A DNA stretch of 64,000 bases, taken from assembly GCA_019448385.1 (NCBI GenBank), contig JAGTXO010000006.1:434001-498000 (forward strand). The letters run 5' to 3'. This document shows positions 1 through 10,900 of the stretch, in pieces. Numbering within the stretch: the stretch's first letter is position 1; each line of letters opens with the position of its first letter. The stretch is from Diacronema lutheri. Its lineage: Eukaryota > Haptophyta > Pavlovophyceae > Pavlovales > Pavlovaceae. The translations under genes and the position numbers were made by a program. A model generated the notes under the pieces. It saw only the letters and a program-made list of their open reading frames with translations. It did not search any database and was not told where the DNA came from.

Positions 1-102
1 GCTCGCGTCCGGCATTCACCGCAGCCTCGTTCCCTCTTTTGGATCTTTTTGGCCTTTTTCACTGTTTTGACCCCATCCCCTTCCATTATTGGAAGGGCAC
101 AA

Positions 103-1752
103 ATGCAGGCCGCCTCGCCAGAGCAGCGCACGCGGCTGAGCAGCAAGTGCACACGCCGGGCTGTGGGCTGCGCGTCAGTCGCCGAGCAGCTGCGGCTGCG
201 TGAGCTTGGGCGCAGAGGCGTCGTTGCGCACCCCGACCTTGTCTCGCGCCTTTCGCTCGTTCGACGGCTGCGCGAGCACCAGGGCTGCGTGCACGCGCTC
301 TCGTGGAGCGCGGGCGGCGCGGGCGAGATGCTGGTGAGCGGATCGGACGATTTGCACATCAACCTGTGGGCGATGTGCGGCTCAACCCTCCGCACGTCTC
401 ACTTCAGCGGGCACACGTACACGATCTTTTCCGCGCTGCTCTCGCCGACGGACGACGCGCGCGCCGTCTCGTGCGCGGCTGACGGTGAGGTGCGACAGCA
501 CGACCTGGCGCATGGCGCTGTGAGCGTGCTTGCGTCGTTTGAGGGGACGATGGTCTTCAAGCTTGCCTTTCGCCCCGACTGCGCCTCCACATTCGTCTCG
601 ACGCACGACGACGGCAAGGTCCGGCTGTTTGACCTGCGCGCGCCGCGCGCGCATTCGGTGCTTGCCGACCTCGGCCAGCATACGGCAACAACCAACCTCG
701 CCTTCCAGCCGGGCGTCGCGGACCTATTCGCCGTCGGCGCCGATCCTGACCCGTTTGTCCGCACTTTCGACCTGCGCAACTGCGCTCGCCCGCTCCGCTG
801 CTACGCGCCCGAGCAGCTGTGCCACGCGCCGCGCAGCGGCTACCGGCCGGGCGGCGCGAGCGGCGTCGACTGGTGCGCGGGCAACCTGCTCGCCGCGTCG
901 TACCGCAATGGCGACATCTACCTCTTTGACACACGCGACAGCGTGCCCACGCCCATCGCTGCCACCACCGTCACACGCTCGCACCCGAGCTCGCGCCCGG
1001 CGGAGGCGTGCGTGGTGCACGCGATGCGTTACTCGGGTGCTCGCAACGCGCGCGGGCTGCTCAAGCAGGTGCGCTTCCTGTTCGGCGGCGAGTACGTGGC
1101 GGCGGGCTCGGACTGCGGGCGTCTGTTTGTGTGGAAGACCCGCACCGGCCGCCTCGCCCACCTCCTCAAAGCCGACTGCGCCGTCGCAAACTGCCTCGCG
1201 CCACACGCGCATCTCCCCCTCATCGCCGTGTCGGGGTTCGATCACGACATCAAGGTCTTCGAGTCAAGCGCCGACCCGGCGGCCAAGCCGCGCGTGCTTG
1301 GCGAGCAGACGTGGGAGGCGCGCACGCTTGAAAGCTACGAGGCGAGTGAGGACGCCGACGAGGCCGCCGACGACGCCGGCGGCGCGCGCGGCGGCCGCGC
1401 CGACGCCAACCTCGACGCCGACGGCGAGCACGCGGCGATGGCGGACGTAGGCTTTGTGGTCGGCGCCGGTGCGCGCGCCGCGCGCACCGGCGCGGCCGCC
1501 GACAGCGTGACGGACCACTGCAGCGTCGTAGGGCGTCTCGACGGCGACCTGCCCGACGGCGGCCACCACCACGGCGCGGACGACGACGGCGACGACGACG
1601 ACAACGACGACAACGACGCCGGCCGAAGCGCCGCGCCCGAGCTGCTGCACGACGTACGGACGGACGTGGGCGAGGTGGGCGACTCGGCGTCGATGCACGA
1701 GCCCGACGCCGCCTCGCCCCGCCGCGACGACGCGGCGTCCGTGCGCGCAGAC

Positions 1753-1783
<31 letters not shown>

Positions 1784-3630
1784 GCGGCGGCGACTTCAAC
1801 ACCGTTGAGAGAGCGTACGCGCGCCGCACCCGCGCGCGCGTCGCGTCGACGGGCGACGCGCGCGCGCATTCGTCGCTCAACCGGAGCAGCGACCTGCGCG
1901 AGCGCGACGACGCGGACAACGGCAGCGCGCCCGACGAGCGCGAGCCGCCCGACGAGCGCGAGCCGCGCGACGAGCGCGAGCCGCTCGACGAGCGCGAGCC
2001 GCTCGACGAGCGCGAGCCGCTTGACGCATATCCCGCGGACGGCTCGTGCGCGTGCGCGCGCGCTGCGGACGAGGCGGATGATGACGTGGACGGGGAGGCG
2101 GCCGACGCGGCGGCGGTGGCGGCGCAGGACGCCGAGGGCGACGCGATGATGACCGACGACGGCGAGGGCAGCGTGCGCGGCTGCGCGAGCACCGCCACGC
2201 CGACGGACGCGGCCGACGCAATCACCGACGCAATCGCCGACGCAATCGCCGACGGCTGCGCGGCGCGGCGCGCGGGCGAGCTCGCGGCCACGGAGGCGGC
2301 AAGCGCTGAGCGGGCGTGGGCGTCTGTCGGCTGCGCGCTGCCGCTGCCGCGGCGGCTGCCGTCGGCGCCATCGCCCGAGGCAAGCACGGATAATTTGCCC
2401 CTTGCACCCGCACTCGGACTCAGGGGCGCGCGTGGCGGCGGCGGCTCGCGTGGCGGCGGCGGATTGCGCGACGGCGTACCACACGAGCATGGTGGCGCGC
2501 GCGCACGCTTGATGCACGCGCCGCTTCGAGCGGCACACGCAGCGTCAGGCACTGTAGCGGCGGGCGCGGCCGTGCAGCCCGTGCCGCCGCGCGCGCACGC
2601 AGCTGCGCCGTCGCAATTGGACGCTGAGTTTGCGGTGCCCGCGTTGGGCGGCGCGGCGTCTCCCGCGTGCGGCGATGTGGCGAAGCAGCAGCAGCAGCAG
2701 CAGCCGCACTGGCTGCGGCTGCAATGGCAGCAGCAGCAGTCGCCGCCGCCGCGCGCGCAGTGGCAGGCGCTCGCGCAGCCGCGCGGCGGCGCACACGAGC
2801 GGGCAGGCGAGGGCCGAGGCGAGCGGCCCACGCAGCGCCGCCGGCTGCAGGCACCCGCTGCCGGCGTTTTGCCGAGCGGAGGCCGGCCGATGCCCGTGGC
2901 CGGCTCCGCGCGCGCGCCGTTGGCCAGCATCGTGCTGCCCCCGCCTCCGCCGCCATTGCCACGCGAGGGCGGCGTGCCGCAGCGGTTCGGCGCGGCGCAG
3001 CGGCCGCTGGTGCATCGAGCGCAGCCATCGTTCGGCGAGCCCGAGCCGTACAAGTCGCGCGGCTCGGACGGGATGAGCCCCGAGCGCGTGCGCCGGGTCG
3101 CCTCTCCTTCGTGGGCGACAACGCCGCGCAACGCGCACGATGGCGGCACCGTCCGCTCGCTCATCGCATCGGTGCGCGCGCGGCGCGCGGCGCGTCGAGT
3201 CAGCTGGCGGGCGTGCCCGCGCGTGCGCGGCGCGGGCGTGTGGGGCCCCAGGCGCGCCGCCCGCGCGCCGCGCGCCGCGCGGCCGACGGCGAGCCGAAAA
3301 AAACGGAAAAAAAGAAAAGAAACAGAGTGTGCGCGCCTCTCCGCGCGCGCGCCGTGCTCTCCTGCTCGGCAGGACCATGCCGACCTTCGCGAGGCGCCCA
3401 GGAGCGACTGCGCGTCGCACGAGACCGTCGACCGCGAGTGCGACTCGGAGGTCGCGCGCGGCGGCGCAACGTACGCCGACGCGCCGCAGCTCTCGTCGCA
3501 CCCGCGCCAACGTGGCCGGCGCGCGGCCGACACGCCGCCTCCGTCGCAGCTCGCGGCGTACGGCGCGCGTGCCACGTGGCCCGAGTTGCTGTCATCCGAG
3601 TACGACCTTGACCACTCGAACCTCTCGTGA
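103..3630 (+). CDS. DCAF-type WD40 protein with long acidic tail
   Basis: Predicted substrate receptor of a CUL4-DDB1 ubiquitin ligase (DCAF5/6/8/WDTC1 class). Seen: about residues 55-430 hold WD40 repeats. They open with HQGCVHALSW and SGSDDLHINLW, then GHTYTIFSALLSP and SCAADGEVRQHDL, the order typical of DCAF6/8 and WDTC1. The remaining roughly 740 residues are low complexity: Asp-rich runs, tandem DEREP hexapeptides (nt 1935-2030), Gln tracts near nt 2685-2745, Pro-rich stretches and a basic RKKRKKRK patch. The start is the ATG at 103, shortly before the conserved part; upstream in-frame codons are non-ATG. Family and WD core are firm. The exact DCAF subtype is not, and the distal tail could hide an unrecognised intron. 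Confidence 0.8.
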
Positions 3631-3812
3631 TGGCTTCGTCTGTCCGACGAATGTGCTTCGACACGATGGCGCGGCCCTCGGCTCGCGTCCTGCGCCGGAT
3701 GCCGGGGACGAGCGAGGCGAATCGCCTCGCGCAGCGCTGGCCGCTGGCTGAACTGCTGGTAAAAAAATCCTGTAATAATAATTTTAAAAGGACATCACCC
3801 ACGTGGAAAACG

Positions 3813-4541
3813 ATGGCGGAGTCCATGGTCGTCCTCGCGCAAAAGCTGCAAGGGCTGTGCCCGCTGGCCGCGCCGGACGTGCTGCCCGTGCCAAGCACGA
3901 GCGCCGCCGCGCTGAGCGCGCTCCTCGGCCGCGGCGCGGCTGACGCAGACGCGTTGAGGCGGCTGATCGACGCGGCCGTCGTGGCGCACGAGGCCGAGCG
4001 CGGCGAGCCGGCCGGGCTCGTGCTCCGGTGGCGCGTCGACGCTGAGCACCTGTGCTTCGTGCTCGAGGGGTGCCGCGTTGCGCCCAAGCGCATTGCAGAG
4101 CTGCTCGACACGCGCGCGGCGATCGTCAATTTCGCCTCGCGCGGCGCGAACGTGGCGTCTGCCGATGCCGCAGCGGCGGCGCTCGCGCGCGCGAACGGCG
4201 CAAGGCTGGGCGGCGCCGTCGATGAGCGCGTCTGGATGCAGGAGTGCTACGCCGTCGCGTACGCGATGAAGGTGGTTGCCAACAACCTGGGCCCGTGGAC
4301 GTACGACGCCGCCCCGGCCGAGCCGGCACGTGGCGCCGACGCGCCGAATGCGGACCGCGTGCGCGCGATGCTTGCGGCGGGCGGCAGGGAGGGCGAGGCA
4401 GCGGGCGCGCCGCGCCGCGCCGCCACTGCGAAGAAGCGATCGCGAGCGCAGCCTGATCACGCTACGGCCGCCACGGGCGCGACACCGTCACCGCGCGAGA
4501 TGCGGAAGGGCGCGCGGCACGTCACGGCCGCTGCGCCGTAG
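3813..4541 (+). CDS. hypothetical protein, 242 aa
   Basis: Not recognised. The chosen ATG (3813) follows an AT-rich leader (3759-3795) that contrasts with the GC-rich body, which suggests the 5' flank or UTR. Residues 1-170 look like a folded domain, with phrases such as RWRVDAEHLCFVLEGC and VWMQECYAVAYAMKVV. The last roughly 70 residues are Ala/Arg/Lys-rich and basic (KKRSR). The RWRVD segment faintly recalls the WR-D strand of COMM domains, but its position mid-protein argues against that call. The gene is tandem to the WD40 gene and convergent with INTS3 (171 bp between stops). Confidence 0.55.
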   Translation: MAESMVVLAQKLQGLCPLAAPDVLPVPSTSAAALSALLGRGAADADALRRLIDAAVVAHEAERGEPAGLVLRWRVDAEHLCFVLEGCRVAPKRIAELLDTRAAIVNFASRGANVASADAAAAALARANGARLGGAVDERVWMQECYAVAYAMKVVANNLGPWTYDAAPAEPARGADAPNADRVRAMLAAGGREGEAAGAPRRAATAKKRSRAQPDHATAATGATPSPREMRKGARHVTAAAP

Positions 4542-4712
4542 CGGATGACAGACTCGGCGTTGGCGATGCTCGCCGCGCCGCTCGTACGCCTGCGCGCGCG
4601 GCCTGCTTTTTGCCTTTTGGGGCGCGGCCTTTATACCACTTAACGCCACCCGACGCCACGGAGTGCTCGTTTGGAACCGGGCCGGGGGGGATTGTTAGGC
4701 CGCCATCAGTCT

Positions 4713-6347
4713 TCACGTGAAGTCCTCTTGGATAGAGACCTCTCCAAGGAATGCGAGGCCAACCTGCCGCCACTCGGCTTGCACGGTGAGCGGCAGCTCG
4801 TGCGGCGGCGGCGCGCTCGCACCCAGCCGTTGCGCCATTGCTCGCAAGAAGCCAAAGTCGGTGACGACGCCGCTCGCACGGCAATGCCGCAACACCGCGC
4901 GGACACCATTGACAGCGCGCGCTCGGTGGGCCGCACCGAGGAAGGTGCTTGCATGCGCGCTCAGGCGTGCGAGGAGCTCGCACGCGCGCCACGGGCTCAA
5001 CGTCGCCCAGTGCTGCAGCAGCAGCACCGCCGGCTCGGCGTCCATGAGCGCGTCGGGCGCCGGCTCATATTGCAGCCAATCGGCAAGCAGCGCGAGGAAG
5101 GCGTCGTGACGCACACCATCGGTGCGCGCAAATGAGAGAAGCCAATCAACGGCGGCCCAGCGCGGCAGATAGGCGGCCGAGCGGAGCATCTCGTTGCTCG
5201 GCCGCACGCAGCAGCACACATACCGCACGAGCTGTGCGACGCGCCCCCCTCCGCACGCGCCGCCGCCCAGCTCGAGGTCAACGGCATACCACGCACGCAG
5301 CGCGACGCGCACGCCAGAGCCGGGCTCAAAGCTGCGCGTGCAGAGGAAGGCGAGCCGGCACGCGGCGGGCGGCGCCACGCACATGGTCGCGAGCGAGCCC
5401 GCGCCGAGGGGCGCGGCCGCGCCGCGCGGCGCACCGTCGCCGCCGGCCACTGCGTCGATCGACGCGCGGACGGCGGCCGCGAGCTCGAGCGCGGCGCGCG
5501 CGCCGTCGTGCGCGGGCGCGGCGGCGGCAAACGCGGGCGCCGCGCGTGCGAGCGGCTGCACGGCGCGCGCGAGCTCGCCTCCACCCAGCGCGCACGCTCG
5601 CGGCTCGTCGGCCCAGAGGCGCGCGCCCACGGCGGCGAGACGCACGCACAGCTCGCCCGCGCCGCGCTCGAACAGCACGCCGTGGGCGGCGTGCTCGGCA
5701 AGGAGGGCGCGCTGCCAGTGCATGAGCGCGACAAAAAGCGCGCCGACGAGGCTCGGCTGCGCGCACATGTCGCCCCAGCCGAGCTCGAGCACGCCGAGCG
5801 CGCCGGCGGCCAGATCGACGTCGAGAGAGCGCACGGCCGACACGGGCTCGTCCGGTCGTGCGGCGTGGTGGTAGTCGGTGAGCGCGCGCGGCGCGCACGC
5901 TTGACGGACGAGTGCGACGAGCGTGAGCTCGCAGTGCCGTGCGCGCGCCTCGATGAGCCACGCGGCGAGCTCGACCGTGCGCGCGCGTGAGCGGCGGGTC
6001 ATGCGCTCGAGCTTGTCCTCGATCAGCGAGGCGAGGCGTGCGCACAGCTGCGGCGGCGCGGCAGGCGGCGCGCTGGCGAGAAGCAACTCGAGCATGCCGC
6101 GCGATCGGCGCGCCTCCGGCATGAGCAGCGCGCCGTAGAGCACGCCCGCTTCGATGTCGGCGCGCGCCGTATGATCGGCAGCCTCGAGCGCGCTGCGCAG
6201 CCATGCCGCGCGCTCGCGCGGCGCGACCTGCGTGTACAGGGGCGCAACGTGCGCCTCGAAGTGCGTCGCCCAACGGCTTTCGAGCTCGTCCAACTCGTCC
6301 AACTCGCGATATGCGAAGAGGCGGTGCTCATCCGCCCGCCAGCTCAT
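4713..6347 (-). CDS. INTS3: Integrator complex subunit 3 homologue
   Basis: Integrator subunit 3, part of the nuclear complex that cleaves nascent snRNA and other Pol II transcripts; INTS3 also forms the SOSS ssDNA-binding complex in animals. Seen: a 544-residue mostly helical protein. Its C-terminal half carries the family signature CVRPSNEMLRSAAYLPRW, then VDWLLSF, an AFLALLADWL helix and the acidic MDAEPAVLLLQHW, matching the order in animal INTS3. It is shorter than animal INTS3 (about 1,040 aa) and corresponds to the N-terminal domain only. The ATG at 6347 gives MSWRADEHRLF; the long upstream open frame overlaps the RluA gene and is not coding. Divergent from RluA with 45 bp between starts. 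Confidence 0.78.
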   Translation of the reverse strand: MSWRADEHRLFAYRELDELDELESRWATHFEAHVAPLYTQVAPRERAAWLRSALEAADHTARADIEAGVLYGALLMPEARRSRGMLELLLASAPPAAPPQLCARLASLIEDKLERMTRRSRARTVELAAWLIEARARHCELTLVALVRQACAPRALTDYHHAARPDEPVSAVRSLDVDLAAGALGVLELGWGDMCAQPSLVGALFVALMHWQRALLAEHAAHGVLFERGAGELCVRLAAVGARLWADEPRACALGGGELARAVQPLARAAPAFAAAAPAHDGARAALELAAAVRASIDAVAGGDGAPRGAAAPLGAGSLATMCVAPPAACRLAFLCTRSFEPGSGVRVALRAWYAVDLELGGGACGGGRVAQLVRYVCCCVRPSNEMLRSAAYLPRWAAVDWLLSFARTDGVRHDAFLALLADWLQYEPAPDALMDAEPAVLLLQHWATLSPWRACELLARLSAHASTFLGAAHRARAVNGVRAVLRHCRASGVVTDFGFLRAMAQRLGASAPPPHELPLTVQAEWRQVGLAFLGEVSIQEDFT

Positions 6348-6392
6348 CGCGGACGGCCATGCGGTCCGGCCATTCTTTTCGTCGTGACCGCC
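6348..6392. promoter_or_regulatory. 45-bp divergent promoter region, INTS3/RluA
   Basis: Only 45 bp separate the ATG of INTS3 (minus) from that of the pseudouridine synthase (plus). Any promoter must therefore be shared or lie inside the coding regions. The sequence holds a short T-rich stretch (ATTCTTTTCGTCG) amid GC-rich DNA. No TATA box is seen. Confidence 0.5.
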
Positions 6393-7844
6393 ATGGGGCC
6401 CTCGAAGGGCGGCCCGAGGAACCACAAGGGGAAGCGGCTGAGCAAGAGGGAGCGGTTGCGGCTGCGGCGCAAGCACGAGCAGGGCACTTCGCCCGGCGCG
6501 GACGCGGAAAGCCTCGGCCCGGCCGCGGCCGCCCAGCGCTCGCACGAAGGCACCGCGCCTGACGGCGACGCAATCGCCGCCGCCCGCGTGAGTGCGCGGC
6601 CGCGCGCGCGCGCCGGCGGCACGAGCGCAATCGAGCGCGTGTACGAGGATGCGGACGTGCTCGCAATTGACAAGCCGGCGGGCATGCTCTCCCACCCGTC
6701 GCCCGGCTTTTGGACCCACGGCACAGTCGCGCACGCGCTCGCGCTCCCGCCGCTCGCCGGGCGCGTGCCCAAGGCGATGCTCGAGGAGCGCCAGGCGTCC
6801 ACTGGCGAGAAGGACTCGGTCATCCCGCGCGCGGTGGTGCACCGGCTCGACCGGGGCACGACAGGGCTGATGCTCCTCGCCAAGACGCCGCGCGCCGAGG
6901 CGCACCTCGCCGCGCAGTTCCGCGCGCGCGGCGCGAAGAAGCGGTACGTGGCGCTCGTCCACGGACTCCCCACGCTCGCGCCGGCCGGCGCGCGCGACGG
7001 CGCGACGGCGGGGTCGACGGCGGCGGGTGCGGCGGCGCACCGGCTGTACGTCGATGCGCCGCTCGGTCGCGACGCCGAGCGGCCGGGCGCGATGCGCGTG
7101 CTCGCTCCCCCCGAGGGCAAGCGCGCAATCTCCGTGTTCCACGTGCACGCGCACTGCGCGGCGCGCGCGCTCTCGCTCGTGACCGTCGAGCTGCACACGG
7201 GGCGGCAGCACCAGATCCGCGTGCACGCGGCGCGCGTGCTCGGCGCGCCCATCGCCAACGACGAGACGTACGGCGAGCGCCCGGCCGTCGAGCGGCTGCG
7301 CGCCGAGTTCCCATCGCTCGGCAAAGGGCGGCCATTGCTCCACTCGTGGGCGCTCGACGCGCCGCACCCCGACCCGCGCGCCGCGCAGCCGCTCAGCCTG
7401 CGCTGCCCACTGCCGGCGGACGTGCTCGAGCTCATCGAGACCGCGTGGCCCGAGCTCGCGCACGACCCAGCTGAGTGGCGTCACTGGACAGGCGACCCGG
7501 CTCAGGCGATGGCCGAGCAGGCCGCTGCGGCCGCCGCTGCCGACCCGGACGAGCTCGCGCGCGCGGCGGCGCGGCGAGGCAAGAAGCAGCGCGGCGCGGG
7601 CGAGGAGCTCAGCCTTGTGAGCGACGCGGCGATGGCAGCGTTCGCACGGTCGTACAAGCCGCCGCAGCCTCGCGCGGCCGACGTGCCGCGCGCGGTGCGC
7701 GAGGGCGCACGGCCCGGCGCCAAGCGCGAGACGGAGAGCGGGCGCGGCGCGGGCGCGGCCCACGCCACGGGCGCGCCGCTGGCGAGCAATGGCATGCACC
7801 GGCCGCACGTGCAGGGCGCCAAGCGCAAGGCGCGGCCAGTGTGA
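6393..7844 (+). CDS. RluA-family RNA pseudouridine synthase
   Basis: Converts uridine to pseudouridine in rRNA, tRNA or mRNA. Seen: after a basic N-terminus (KGKRLSKRERLRLRRK), the catalytic domain begins at about residue 80 with VYEDADVLAIDKPAGMLSHP. The catalytic Asp lies in HRLDRGTTGLMLLAKT. The motifs LVTVELHTGRQHQIRVHAA and PIANDETYG follow, then LLHSWAL and FDPL-like ends typical of RluA. There is no S4 domain. The family catalytic core is about 300 aa; this protein has 483, with a basic C-terminal tail (KRKARPV) that could be nuclear-targeting. The ATG is at 6393. It is convergent with the HERC gene. Substrate RNA and compartment cannot be told. Confidence 0.88.
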   Translation: MGPSKGGPRNHKGKRLSKRERLRLRRKHEQGTSPGADAESLGPAAAAQRSHEGTAPDGDAIAAARVSARPRARAGGTSAIERVYEDADVLAIDKPAGMLSHPSPGFWTHGTVAHALALPPLAGRVPKAMLEERQASTGEKDSVIPRAVVHRLDRGTTGLMLLAKTPRAEAHLAAQFRARGAKKRYVALVHGLPTLAPAGARDGATAGSTAAGAAAHRLYVDAPLGRDAERPGAMRVLAPPEGKRAISVFHVHAHCAARALSLVTVELHTGRQHQIRVHAARVLGAPIANDETYGERPAVERLRAEFPSLGKGRPLLHSWALDAPHPDPRAAQPLSLRCPLPADVLELIETAWPELAHDPAEWRHWTGDPAQAMAEQAAAAAAADPDELARAAARRGKKQRGAGEELSLVSDAAMAAFARSYKPPQPRAADVPRAVREGARPGAKRETESGRGAGAAHATGAPLASNGMHRPHVQGAKRKARPV

Positions 7845-7883
7845 GAGAGGAAGTCTAGGCCAAGAGGCGAAATGGTTTTCGCA

Positions 7884-7940
7884 CCAACGGTCCGACGGCA
7901 GCGCAACGACCCTGTGCGCGCCAACGGTCCGACGGCAGCG
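7884..7940. repeat. 20-bp direct repeat in convergent 3' spacer
   Basis: A 20-bp sequence occurs at 7884-7903 and again, identical, at 7921-7940, with a 37-bp period. It sits in the 125 bp between the stops of the pseudouridine synthase and the HERC gene. Function is unknown; it may be a simple duplication. Confidence 0.7.
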
Positions 7941-7969
7941 GGGACGGATGAGATGCCGTGAGTTTTCCT

Positions 7970-10900
7970 TTACTGCAGGCCAAAGCCCTCGGCGTTTGCG
8001 ATCGCGATGAGGAGCCGGTCGCGCAGCTTGGCGCGCGAGGTGTACTCGGGCATGCTGAGCATGTTGAAGCACGTGTGCGCGACGGGCAGCGCCATGGAGT
8101 CGGGGCCGGTGCGCTGCAGCACGAAGCGCAGCTTGCCGAGGCCGCCGACGGGCGCGCGGTCCGAGCCGGTCGCGAACTGGAGGAGCATTGCCTGCTCGGG
8201 CGACGTGAGCGAGTGGACCACCTCCCAGAACCAGCCGACCACCGCGCTGTCCGAGCGGAAGCCATCGTACTGCGCACTCGCCTGCAGCGCCTTGAAGTCG
8301 AGGTGCGGCTCTCCGCACACGAGCTCCTCGAGCTCGTCTGGCGTGACGAAGCTGAGCGCGGCGCCGTCGCACATGAGCAAGAAGCCGCGCTGGAATGCGG
8401 AGAACTGCACCGCGCACGAGCCGTTGAGGCGGTGACGCGTGACGAGCTCGGTATACTCGTCACGGTTGGCATTCGTCACGGGCAGCGTTGCGCCGTTGGG
8501 CTTGAGCTCGATCGAGTGCGCGTGGCCAAACGCGACCTCCGTGACGGTGAAGTCTGCGCAGAACGTCGACTCGACGTCGCCGTCGAAGGCGCGCAGTTGC
8601 TCGAGGCCGCGCGCAAGGTCGGGGTCGACATCCGCGAGCTGCGCGGCACCGACGGGCAAGTTGAGCAGCTTGCGAAAGAGTGCGGGTGGGAAGCGTAGGT
8701 CGAGGATCTGCCCGTTGTGCAGCGCGAGGCCGAGCGCGAGCCCGACCAGGAAGAACTCGGCCTGCGGCTCCGCGCCCTCGGCGAGGCCCGCCTGCTGCCG
8801 AAACCAAAAGCGGCGGGTGGCCTGGTTGTACTCAAACATGCCAAAGTCCTCGCGGAAGAGCGCGTCGACGAGCAGCTGGAAGAACTCCTTGGCCACGCCG
8901 CCCTCGTCGATCGCCGGCTCGCCCACGAAGAAGACCTTGAGCGGCCGGAGCAGCAGCCGTGTCGACGAGCTGCCGATCGCGCGCAGCGTGTCCTGCACGA
9001 GCAGCGACCTGCGCACTTCAAGCACAAAGTACGGGTTGAGCTTCTCAAAGTGGGACGGCAGCCGCGGCTCCTGCTCGCTCGCGCCGCCACCGCCGTCCGA
9101 GCCGCCGCTGCCGGCGCGCGCGGCGCCCGCCGGCTTGGCGCCGAGCACGGGCTCGCCCGGCGCGCCGGTGGCGGGCTGCTCGGCGGAAGTCAGCGGTGCG
9201 TAGATCTGCTGCACGGCGCGCGCGACCTCCGTCTGCATCCGGATGGACGCCTCGACGCGCAGGAGCTGCGCCTTTGCGCCGACGGGCAGTAGCCATGGGA
9301 AGTTGCACACGTTGAAGCCGCCGCCACCCTGCACCCACCCGGCATATTGCAACGGCAAATCCGCTCTCTCGCCGAGCCAGTCGATGCAAAACTCGCGCCG
9401 GGGGATGTGCGTGCGCCCGACCGACTCGGGCTCGAGCTCGTTGGCCTCGCGCGCGAGCGCGAGCAGCGCGAGCACGTGCGCCTGCCGCGAGTCTCCCTCC
9501 TCACTCCACGTGTGCGCGTCCGCGCGCGATTGGAGCAGCTCGGCAAAGCGCGAGCGGAGGGCGCGCACGATGCGCGCGCCAAAGATTGATGGCTCGAGGG
9601 AGCGCAGGGCGACGACGAGCAGTCCGAGCGCGCCGCTGTCGAGGGAGCGCACAAGCTTGCCCGCGCGAGGCAGCTCGTCCGACGTGAGCCTCGAGTCTGC
9701 CATGATCGGTGACTGGAGGACACTGATCAGCGCCCGGCACGCGAATGCCGACGACGGCAGCCCACCGGTGACGTGCAACGCGAGCGATGGCTGGCGCACG
9801 AGCGCGCGCACGCCGCCCGACGCGGACGCCGGGATCGTCGGCACCGTCGACCGCCCCTTGCTGCACTGCATGGTCGCCGCCGGCGGCGGCGGCGCCGCGC
9901 CGCCGCGGCTCGTGCCCGCGCCGCTGCCGCCGCCGCCGCCGCCGCTAGCGGCGGGCGCCGGCGTGCGCGCGCGCTCGCGCTCAACCACCTCCTCGAGGCG
10001 CGCGAGCACCTCGCCGACGCTCTGGCGCAGCGCGTGGAGTACGACGGACGAGCGCGAATGCGTTTGGATCAGCGCAACGTACGCGCGCTCGAGCTCTGCT
10101 GAGCGCTCAGATTCGGCGCCAGCCGCGCTCGCCGCGCCGGCCGCGCGTGCGAACGACGCGTTGAGGAGCGCGGGCGACGCGAAGACGGCGCCCGCGCGCC
10201 GCGCGAGCGCGTCGAGCGCGGGCTGGCCGACCGCGCCCCGCGCGAGCGCCTCCACCTCCACCGCCGACTCGAAGCGTGCGGTGGGCTCCGCCACGCCGCG
10301 CGGCGCGGAGCTCGTGGTGCCCGTCGCGTCGCCCGGCGCGACGAGCACAGCCGTCGAGCGCGCGCCCGCGCACACGAGCACGTGGCCGGTGCGGCCGCTG
10401 ATCGGCGCGACGGGCAGCTCGCGCGGCTCGAGCGCGCACGCCGCCTCCGCCGCGTTCACAAAGAGCCCCAGCTCGCCGAGCCGGCCGCCGCCCCACACGT
10501 AGACGCGACCGTCCGTAAGCCAGAGCGTCGAGTGTTCGCTCCCGGCGGCGATGCCGCCGATGGGCGCGGCGCGCGCGCCGGCGGGCATCGCGACGGGCGC
10601 GGGCGTCCGCCGCTCAGCCGTGTCGCCCACGCCAAGCTGGCCCGCGTCGTTCTTGCCGCACGCGAGCACGAGGGCGGGCGCGGCGTCCATGTCGGCATGT
10701 CCTCCGTCCGCACCGTGCGCTAGAAAGAGAGTGTGCGCGCCGCCGCACGCGACGGCACGTAGCTTGGTGCCCTTGAGCGCGATGACGACGCGCGGCGTCG
10801 GCTGCGCCTCGAGCGCGCGCTCCGCCGTCTGACGCGCCGCCTTGCCCCCGCCGCTGCCGCGCGCCGACGGCGCCTCACCCGTCGGCGCAAGCGCGACCGG

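Noticed and set aside
1335-3575. Long minus-strand open frame opposite the WD40 gene tail
   Set aside because: It is Ser/Arg/Ala low complexity, antisense to a supported gene. GC-rich DNA gives few stops in all frames.
3813-4541. COMM-domain call for the second gene
   Set aside because: Only a faint WRVD match in mid-protein; COMM domains are C-terminal, so the gene was left unnamed.
6348-8417. Upstream extension of the INTS3 frame by about 690 codons
   Set aside because: It is antisense to the pseudouridine synthase, compositionally biased, and has no INTS3 similarity.
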